A stretch of DNA of 13,610 nt, from positions 1 to 13,610 of the forward strand of contig JBCCFC010000218.1 in the NCBI GenBank assembly GCA_039029935.1. Reading direction: 5' to 3'. This document shows, one piece after another, positions 8,452-13,610 of this stretch. Numbering within the stretch: position 1 is the stretch's first letter; each line of letters opens with the position of its first letter. The position numbers were made by a program, and so were the translations under genes. This DNA is from G039029935 sp039029935 (lineage in GTDB: Bacteria > Chloroflexota > Anaerolineae > Caldilineales > Caldilineaceae). The notes under the pieces are model-generated. The model worked only from the letters and a program-made list of their open reading frames with translations. It was not told the origin of the DNA and made no database searches.

Positions 8452-8457
8452 TCCTTT
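8452..8457 (-). promoter_or_regulatory. Ribosome binding site of the surface protein gene
   Basis: AAAGGA on the - strand lies 6 bases before the ATG at 8443-8445. It supports translation of the long pre-region ahead of the signal sequence. Confidence 0.65.
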
Positions 8458-8487
8458 GACGTATACCTTAATGAAAAAGTGTATCGG

Positions 8488-8525
8488 AGCTTGTTAAGCT
8501 ATGAATTGCAACAGTTTAACAAGCT
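8488..8525. promoter_or_regulatory. Perfect 10-base inverted repeat in the leader of the surface protein gene
   Basis: AGCTTGTTAA (8488-8497) and TTAACAAGCT (8516-8525) are exact reverse complements separated by 18 bases. On the - strand a perfect TATAAT lies just upstream at 8532-8537, so transcription could start at the edge of the repeat. It could be an operator (arm centres 28 bases apart) or a 5'-leader hairpin. No good -35 box was seen. Confidence 0.45.
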
Positions 8526-8629
8526 ATATATATTATACTTTCCTGTGCTACAGTAAGAAAATTAAGCATATCATAAAATTAAGCATTTTCTAATAAATGA
8601 TAGTATAACATTAAGGCATGATGGATGTT

Positions 8630-8671
8630 TGTCTCGAAACATAGCAATCTTCGCGACAAACGTAGCAATTT
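8630..8671 (+). repeat. 42-base direct repeat, copy 1, with two half-sites 21 bases apart
   Basis: It begins TGTCTCGAAAC and contains AAACATAGCAAT (8637) and AAACGTAGCAAT (8658), spaced 21 bases start to start. It matches copy 2 at 34 of 42 positions. The outer segments are identical and the divergence is central. Confidence 0.7.
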
Positions 8672-8899
8672 GTGGTTTTAGGTTTGTATTTGTGGTCGAG
8701 AAGATAGAATTGTAGATGTAAAGTAGCTTAGAAAATGCATCGAAATGGTTGCACACAGAAAGGTGAGGACAACCACGTTTTTATTCTCACCACAAATAAA
8801 ACGTAGCCGCCCCCTATTCACCTAGACCTCACCCATTCTCTGCTCTTTTTTGGATTGTGCCTTTCGTAAAGAATATATCATAATGTTAACGGTGTTGTC

Positions 8900-8941
8900 T
8901 GTCTCGAAACGCGGCAATTCATGCTACAAACGTAGCAATTT
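8900..8941 (+). repeat. 42-base direct repeat, copy 2, with two half-sites 21 bases apart
   Basis: Same orientation as copy 1 and offset by 270 bases. Half-sites are AAACGCGGCAAT (8907) and AAACGTAGCAAT (8928), again 21 bases apart. A partial fifth half-site, AAACGTAGC, lies between the copies at 8799-8807. Such arrays are typical either of transposase-bound ends (IS21, Tn7 or Mu-like) or of a regulator array; neither is proven. Confidence 0.7.
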
Positions 8942-8973
8942 CAGGATTTGGCGACGATTTCATGAACAACAAA

Positions 8974-9033
8974 AAACCGTCATATGAACATCCTATCTGC
9001 TCTCTCACAGAAAAGATGCTCATATGACGGTTT
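8974..9033 (-). terminator. Intrinsic terminator for the glycosyltransferase-ATPase-peptidase gene set
   Basis: Arms 8974-8992 and 9015-9033 are 19-base inverted repeats with one mismatch (a G-U pair in RNA), around a 22-base loop. On the - strand the stem is followed by a T-rich run (GACGGTTTTTTGTTG). It lies about 97 bases past the peptidase stop. The long stem and CATATG core could also be a relic of a small mobile element. Confidence 0.65.
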
Positions 9034-9129
9034 CTCGTCAATTATCCAGTATGGTTCATGTCCACATTTGGCTAGACACCATCTACATCGGGCAGCGTTC
9101 TCAGACCCAACTATGACTCATGAATAGTT

Positions 9130-10227
9130 TTAAAATGAATACTTCTTCATCACGCGCTTCAACTCGTCTAATGGGAGCGCATGAGCCACCCGCCCTTTAA
9201 GGCCAACCATCGTCTCTGCTGCCACCAGCGCGTTCAAAATCGCTTCTTCGGTCGCCTCGGCAACGGCATCAAAAAATGGGTCGAGTTGATTGTGTGGCAA
9301 CATTTGCAACCCGATCAGGTGGCCTTTTCCCTTATCGAGCGTGAGCGCACTATCCGACGGGATATGATTGCCTGTGGCAAAGGCCAAAAAAATGTCTCCA
9401 CTGCCATTGTGACCTGTGCCACCCACACGTGCTAGACCCACCGTTGCACGCTGCGCTAAACGATTGCACTGCACCGGCAATAAAGGCGCATCGGTGGCAA
9501 TAATGACGATAATCGAGCTCGTTGGTGTCGGCTCTGTCCAGGGGAAGGGTACACGCTCTTCATCAATCTCGCGTCCCACTGGCACCCCATCAACGCGCAG
9601 ATCATGCCGTTGCCCATAATTGCTCTGCACGAAGACCCCAACCGTGTAGGCATCATCCGCCACACTCACCACCCGTGATGATGTGCCGATACCACCTTTA
9701 AAGGCGTGACAGATCATGCCTGTCCCACCGCCCACATTCCCCTCCGCAACTTTCCCGGCTTTGGCATCCGCCATAGCTTCAAACAAATGCGCTTTTGTCA
9801 GATGGAATGCCCCAATATCGTTCAAAAAGCCATCCCACGTTTCCGCCACGACGGGCAATTGCCAATCGGCACCCTCATGCAGACGAAGTTCATACTCAAT
9901 CAACGCATCACGCACCACACCAACCTGATGCGTATTGGTCAGTGCAATCGGTGACGTGAGTAAGCCCGATTCTGCGACCCACTGCAACCCTGTCATCTCA
10001 CCATTACCATTGAAGCGATGATAGCCTGCAAAGGCATAATCATGGCGAATCTGCCCCTCACGCGGCACCACCACCGTCACGCCAGTACGCGCCACACGCG
10101 GCTGGTCGGTAATCAAGGTTGAATGCCCCACCCAAACGCCCGACACATCCGTAATCGCATTGTGTGGACCTGTGGGCAAGTTGCCGATACTGATCCCTAA
10201 ATCACGTAATCTTGAGCGGTTCATCAT
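9130..10227 (-). CDS. P1 family (DmpA/BapA-like, S58) self-processing aminopeptidase
   Basis: A 365-residue Ntn-type hydrolase of the DmpA/beta-peptidyl aminopeptidase family. Members cleave N-terminal residues from small peptides or amides after splitting their own precursor into two chains. Family landmarks are NAITDVSGVWVGHSTL at about 23-38, the glycine-rich GNVGGGTGMICHAFKGGIGTSSR at about 163-185, and QSNYG with the expected catalytic Asn203. TSSIIVIIATDAPLLP follows at about 236-251, with Ser238 aligned to the nucleophile, then NGSGDIFLAFAT at about 274-285. Ser237, rather than the usual Gly, precedes the nucleophile. The length is normal and no signal peptide is seen, so it is probably cytoplasmic. 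The start at 10227 or 10224 overlaps the ATPase gene by up to 26 bases and has GAGG upstream, which suggests translational coupling. The natural substrate is unknown. Confidence 0.9.
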   Translation of the reverse strand: MMNRSRLRDLGISIGNLPTGPHNAITDVSGVWVGHSTLITDQPRVARTGVTVVVPREGQIRHDYAFAGYHRFNGNGEMTGLQWVAESGLLTSPIALTNTHQVGVVRDALIEYELRLHEGADWQLPVVAETWDGFLNDIGAFHLTKAHLFEAMADAKAGKVAEGNVGGGTGMICHAFKGGIGTSSRVVSVADDAYTVGVFVQSNYGQRHDLRVDGVPVGREIDEERVPFPWTEPTPTSSIIVIIATDAPLLPVQCNRLAQRATVGLARVGGTGHNGSGDIFLAFATGNHIPSDSALTLDKGKGHLIGLQMLPHNQLDPFFDAVAEATEEAILNALVAAETMVGLKGRVAHALPLDELKRVMKKYSF

Positions 10228-12427
10228 TTTTTTCCTCGTTTATAGCAATATCCTCATCTGATAATCGGTTACGAACAATCGGCGACATCGCATTGGCAAC
10301 ACCAGCAATAAATGTCGCTGTGTAAGCGGTCATTGCCGCTGGTAAACCGACATTGAAGAAGAAGATGCCACCGATGATAAAACAGCAGGGGACGGTCACG
10401 ATGGCAAGACTGGTCATTAAGTTGCGCTCTAACTCGTGGGATAGGTCAAAAAGCGCAGGCAAGGCTTGTAACGTTTGGTCCATCAAGACGATTTGGGCGG
10501 TATCGGTTGCAATCGTGGTGGCTCCACGCAGTGAAATGGAAACCTCGGCTTTTTTGAGCGCAATTGCGTCGTTGATGCCATCGCCCACAAAGCAGACCGT
10601 TTTGCCTTCTGTCTGCAACTGGGCCACGAAGGCGGCCTTTTCTTCGGGCAACACGTTGGCAAAGTAGCGGTCAATGCCCAGCTCATTCGCTAAGGTGCGG
10701 GTGGGGGCCTCTTGGTCGCCAGAAATGATGGCTGTGCTGAGGTTGCGTTTATGCAATGCGGCAATCACCTCACAGGCTTCGGCGCGTATGGTTGGTTGTA
10801 ATTCTATCGCCCCAACCAGTTTGCCCTCGATAGCAACCATCACCAGAGAGTGACCCAACTCATGGCAGGCTGTCTGGATGTCCATGATCTCTGTTGGAAT
10901 AGAAACCGATTCCATTTCCATAAAGCGCAGGCTACCCACACGGGCTAAGAGTTTGGTCCCATGCTCATCATCTTCAGATAGCCAGACACGCAAGCCATAG
11001 CCAAGCTCATAGTGCGCATCGTCAACAGGTGGTAAACCCAGTCCCTGCTCGTTGGCAGCGGCAAGAATGGCTTTGGCAATGGGATGCCCCTGACGTTGTT
11101 CGGCAGCAGCGGCGATGGTTAGAATTCTATCTTCACTCAGGGTGCTTTCTTGTGGACGATGAATGGTTTTTACCTGTGGTTGCTCCTCTGTCAAGGTTCC
11201 GGTTTTGTCAAAGATGATGGTATCTACGTGGCGAAGCAATTCGAGCGATCTGCCATCTTTGATCAGGACATTCTGGCGACTGGCAAGATTCAGGTAGTTG
11301 AGCAGGCTAATCGGGCCGAGGAACATCATGTCAATGCCTGGCATGGTCCCCAACACCGACACCGCACTTTTTATGCCCAGAGTCATGGCCGCCAATCCTG
11401 TGGTCATGATAGAAGGGATCATCCAACTATCGGCAATCTCTCTACCCCGTTCCTCAATGCCCAAGTGGTATTCGAGGGTATTATCCAGAATCTCGCTAAT
11501 TTGTGCCGCCAATGTCGCTTCGCCCGTCTTTTCAACTCGAATGTGTGTTCGGCCACTCAAGACAACAGTCGCTGCTGATACAGAGGCACCCACGCCTTTT
11601 TCCACTGGTTGAGACTCACCTGTCAGGCGGTGCTGGTCAATGGTGGCTTCCCCCTGTGTAATAACCCCATCAACGGGTATCATCTGCCCCGCTTGTACGA
11701 CCAAGGTATCTCCAACTTGTAGCTGTTCAAAGGGCAGTTCCATCTCTACGCCATTGACCAAAACCCACACCAAGCGTGGTTGCTCGCCCAGGATGTTAAC
11801 CATTTCTTTGCGGGTGCGGTCCTGCGATTGGAGGGTAATCTTCATGATGAAGTGGTACGTCAGCAGCATCAAGCCACCCACAAAAAAGTAGCCTGTGTAC
11901 CACAATCCTGCAATGAAGGGGACCATCAAGTCTTCCATCTTTAACCGTCGCGTGTGTTTGATGTCTTCGGCGGTTCTGCCCATATGACCAATCAGTTCCA
12001 AGAAGGCGAATGGAATCGTAATCCAAAGAAAGGGTTGATAGAGCTTGGCAAGAGCGGCTGTCACAACGACCACACTCAACCCAGCAATGCGTCGATTGAA
12101 CATCTTGTCCATTGGCGTGATCTCCAATGCACTGTCGCCGCCCGCAATCTCTTCCCACTGGGCATGGCGTGTCCCACTGAAAAGCCTATCAATGCGCCGT
12201 TGGAACGCCTGTTGATAACGCTCTTCCAGCAATACCGCTGTTCTGGCAACTTGAGTTGTTACGTTCGCTAGTTGACGCTGATTCACTTTGTCAGGGTTTG
12301 AATCTGAGGTGACTTTAACACCCATTAATTTTGCAATAAGCGGTTGGGTTGTTGGTTGTCGGATGAGTTGTGTACCGCCGACAACCAACAACCCAGCCGT
12401 GGCGACCATTGTCAGTGATAAGAGCAT
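10202..12427 (-). CDS. P1B-like heavy-metal P-type ATPase lacking the CPC motif
   Basis: A 741-residue P-type ATPase predicted to pump an unidentified cation across the cytoplasmic membrane. The catalytic set is intact: TGES at 269-272 (actuator), DKTGTLT with phosphorylated Asp407, the P1B-type GHP at 447-449, GYG at 476-478, and GDGIND at 615-620. Membrane segments lie near 3-22, 114-146, 168-193, 336-372, 671-693 and 695-715. The TM4 position that normally reads CPC, SPC or TPC reads MMFLGPISLLNYLN (about 367-380), so the usual metal-binding cysteines are absent. A Cys pair (VPCC, 680-682) lies in a late helix. There is no N-terminal HMA or His-rich metal domain. Instead an unusual helix plus soluble segment covers residues 1-110. 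The start has only a weak ribosome site. It lies between a glycosyltransferase and an overlapping peptidase gene. The transported ion cannot be inferred. Confidence 0.87.
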   Translation of the reverse strand: MLLSLTMVATAGLLVVGGTQLIRQPTTQPLIAKLMGVKVTSDSNPDKVNQRQLANVTTQVARTAVLLEERYQQAFQRRIDRLFSGTRHAQWEEIAGGDSALEITPMDKMFNRRIAGLSVVVVTAALAKLYQPFLWITIPFAFLELIGHMGRTAEDIKHTRRLKMEDLMVPFIAGLWYTGYFFVGGLMLLTYHFIMKITLQSQDRTRKEMVNILGEQPRLVWVLVNGVEMELPFEQLQVGDTLVVQAGQMIPVDGVITQGEATIDQHRLTGESQPVEKGVGASVSAATVVLSGRTHIRVEKTGEATLAAQISEILDNTLEYHLGIEERGREIADSWMIPSIMTTGLAAMTLGIKSAVSVLGTMPGIDMMFLGPISLLNYLNLASRQNVLIKDGRSLELLRHVDTIIFDKTGTLTEEQPQVKTIHRPQESTLSEDRILTIAAAAEQRQGHPIAKAILAAANEQGLGLPPVDDAHYELGYGLRVWLSEDDEHGTKLLARVGSLRFMEMESVSIPTEIMDIQTACHELGHSLVMVAIEGKLVGAIELQPTIRAEACEVIAALHKRNLSTAIISGDQEAPTRTLANELGIDRYFANVLPEEKAAFVAQLQTEGKTVCFVGDGINDAIALKKAEVSISLRGATTIATDTAQIVLMDQTLQALPALFDLSHELERNLMTSLAIVTVPCCFIIGGIFFFNVGLPAAMTAYTATFIAGVANAMSPIVRNRLSDEDIAINEEKNDEPLKIT
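10234..10237 (-). promoter_or_regulatory. Ribosome binding site of the peptidase inside the ATPase gene
   Basis: GAGG on the - strand lies 6 bases before the first ATG (10225-10227) and 9 before the second (10222-10224). Family members usually start M-N-R, so the second ATG may be the real start. The site is within the last codons of the ATPase. Confidence 0.55.
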
Positions 12428-12445
12428 CTTTCGGCTTCTTTCATT

Positions 12446-12481
12446 GTTAAAATTTGAGACCTAGTTAAAATTTGAGACCTA
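12446..12481. repeat. Perfect 18-base tandem duplication overlapping the glycosyltransferase stop codon
   Basis: Two identical units, 12446-12463 and 12464-12481 (+ strand GTTAAAATTTGAGACCTA), stand head to tail. The right unit contains the glycosyltransferase stop (CTA at 12479-12481, TAG on the - strand). The left unit carries a second, non-used TAG. It fills most of the 51-base gap before the ATPase start. Confidence 0.9.
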
Positions 12482-13610
12482 CCCGACAAATTGCTTGAGC
12501 AACTCGACGGCATTTTCGATGGGTGGAAGCGCATCAAACTCGTGCTGTAGCACTTTGGCAGCGCGACGATAGGTGGGATTGCCCATCACCTCATGAACCA
12601 ATTCTCGGATCAATGCGGGTGTCAGTTCCGGTGGATTGACCATTGCCATGCCATCAGGCTCATAGCGTAAGGCACTGGAGGGCAGCGACGGTGCAACACC
12701 CAGATTGATGCAGATATCTGTCACAGCAGGTTGGTCTGCGGAGAGGGGAAATAAGAGCAGAGGCACACCAAAAGAAAGTGCTTCCAGCACAGAATTGGGG
12801 CCAGCATGATTGATCAATAAGTCAAGGTGTGGGATGAACCCAAATGTCTCGGCATGGGGAAAGAAGGGCGCAATGTGAATGTTTTTGGGCAGGGGTCCAA
12901 ACCGATCTACATCTGCCTCTCTATTGCCCAGTGAGATGATGAGGTTAAACGGCTCCTCACGCAGAGCCTCGACCGTATTATCAAAAATCTTCGCATATTG
13001 GTCTTTAAACACAGTGCCAAGATTCATGTAAATAGTCGGCTGAGATGGGAACTGCTCAAACCATGCGGGTGGGTCCGCTTGAATCCGTTCACCCAACGGA
13101 TCAATGAAATGGATTAAAGATGGGTTTTTGCCACCGTCTTCCACCCCTGGAAAGAGCCACTGCGGGGGCATAAAGCAGAGGTCGAGACAACGATGATAAT
13201 TCAAACAGTTTGGCTCCGCTGGTAAACCAAAGGATGTCCGTACTGCGTCGATAAGATGGCTCCATCTTTTCAAAATCTCCGCTGAAAAGCGATAGGAAAT
13301 ATGATAACGCGCACAGGGCAAGTTGAGCAATTCAGCCGCAATCACGCCCCCAAACTCAAATTGCTCTGCAATAATCACGTCTGGCGACCATCTTTGCACA
13401 ATCTCTAACAGATGAGGAACCATGAGTCGGGGCGAACGGTCAATGAAAATTTCTTCCAGAACCCAATCGCTAAACTCCTCTTGCGGTATTGCGCAAATCT
13501 CAGGGAGAGACTCCTCGATTTTGGCAATGTTCCACTCAAGACCGCCAGCAAAATGCTGAAACCCTCGTTGTTCGACTTGATGTTTGTAGCTATTCGCCGT
13601 TGCAATCGCC
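12479..13610 (-). CDS. GT1-family (UGT/MGT-like) glycosyltransferase, 5' end beyond window
   Basis: Transfers a sugar from a nucleotide donor to a small or lipid acceptor, judged by family. The frame is open through the right edge. An ATG at 13421-13423 gives 314 residues, but 62 more in-frame residues precede it (for example QVEQRGFQHFAGGLEWN), and these fit the acceptor-side N-terminal domain, so the true start is outside the window. The C-terminal donor-binding motif is clear: FFPHAETFGFIPHLDLLINHAG, then PNSVLEALSFGVPLLLFPLSADQPA. It contains the HAG-x-NS, E-A-L and terminal DQ features of GT1 enzymes. TIYMNLGTVF marks the start of the second Rossmann domain. The acceptor is unknown; macrolide, sterol and carotenoid-type acceptors are all possible. 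It lies 51 bases upstream of the ATPase on the same strand, so co-transcription is plausible. Confidence 0.88.
   Translation of the reverse strand, partial: AIATANSYKHQVEQRGFQHFAGGLEWNIAKIEESLPEICAIPQEEFSDWVLEEIFIDRSPRLMVPHLLEIVQRWSPDVIIAEQFEFGGVIAAELLNLPCARYHISYRFSAEILKRWSHLIDAVRTSFGLPAEPNCLNYHRCLDLCFMPPQWLFPGVEDGGKNPSLIHFIDPLGERIQADPPAWFEQFPSQPTIYMNLGTVFKDQYAKIFDNTVEALREEPFNLIISLGNREADVDRFGPLPKNIHIAPFFPHAETFGFIPHLDLLINHAGPNSVLEALSFGVPLLLFPLSADQPAVTDICINLGVAPSLPSSALRYEPDGMAMVNPPELTPALIRELVHEVMGNPTYRRAAKVLQHEFDALPPIENAVELLKQFVG

Larger units (their letters stand above)
8446..9129. other. 684-base non-coding region between surface protein and peptidase genes
   Basis: AT-rich, with no credible gene on either strand; the short - strand frame at 8571-8756 lacks any recognisable protein character. 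It holds the leader signals of the surface protein gene, two copies of a 42-base element, an imperfect hairpin at 8775-8804 (ACGTTTTTATT against AATAAAACGT, one bulge), and the terminator hairpin at 8974-9033. Its patchwork look suggests past insertion of a small mobile element. Confidence 0.6.

Noticed and set aside
8571..8756. Small 61-codon - strand ORF in the intergenic region
   Set aside because: No ribosome site or family resemblance was seen, and it overlaps the 42-base repeat element.
8974..9033. Insertion sequence terminal inverted repeats
   Set aside because: The arms are only 22 bases apart with no gene between, and a T-run follows on the - strand; a terminator is the simpler reading.

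Overview
The window looks like a chromosomal segment of an environmental bacterium, most likely a Chloroflexota-type filamentous organism. This is inferred from the very large surface protein with Thr/Pro/Ser stalks, a choice-of-anchor-D and Calx-beta mosaic, and a C-terminal 'FLPVV-R' motif of the kind common in secreted proteins of that phylum. No rRNA, tRNA or CRISPR array was recognised.

Layout. Bases 1-222 hold a decayed reading frame. Next on the + strand is an orphan Mn/Zn/Fe-type ABC-3 permease with a cytoplasmic winged-helix-like tail (263-1378). A near-perfect bidirectional terminator (1461-1510) separates it from a convergent gene on the - strand, 1526-3595. That gene is a molybdopterin formate dehydrogenase. 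It appears as two ORFs because an in-frame TGA at 3152-3154 is almost certainly selenocysteine: the residues on both sides match the Sec site of formate dehydrogenases, and a SECIS-like hairpin with a GGUCU loop follows at the correct distance. A 281-base spacer with a possible promoter precedes it. Then comes a 1522-residue secreted mosaic protein (3877-8445): long N-terminal extension, signal sequence, beta-helix, four choice-of-anchor-D repeats, two Calx-beta domains, low-complexity stalk and C-terminal module.

A 684-base non-coding stretch (8446-9129) holds a leader inverted repeat, two copies of a 42-base element built of half-sites spaced exactly 21 bases, and a strong terminator hairpin. 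The last region (9130-13610) is a - strand gene set: a GT1-type glycosyltransferase open to the right window edge, a P1B-like ATPase that lacks the usual CPC motif, and a P1/DmpA-type (S58) peptidase. The ATPase and peptidase genes overlap by 26 bases. An 18-base tandem duplication that includes the glycosyltransferase stop codon lies between the first two.

The genes do not form one recognisable pathway. The strongest system-level observation is selenocysteine decoding of the formate dehydrogenase. The most unusual proteins are the CPC-less ATPase coupled to a peptidase and the large surface protein with a roughly 115-residue pre-sequence.
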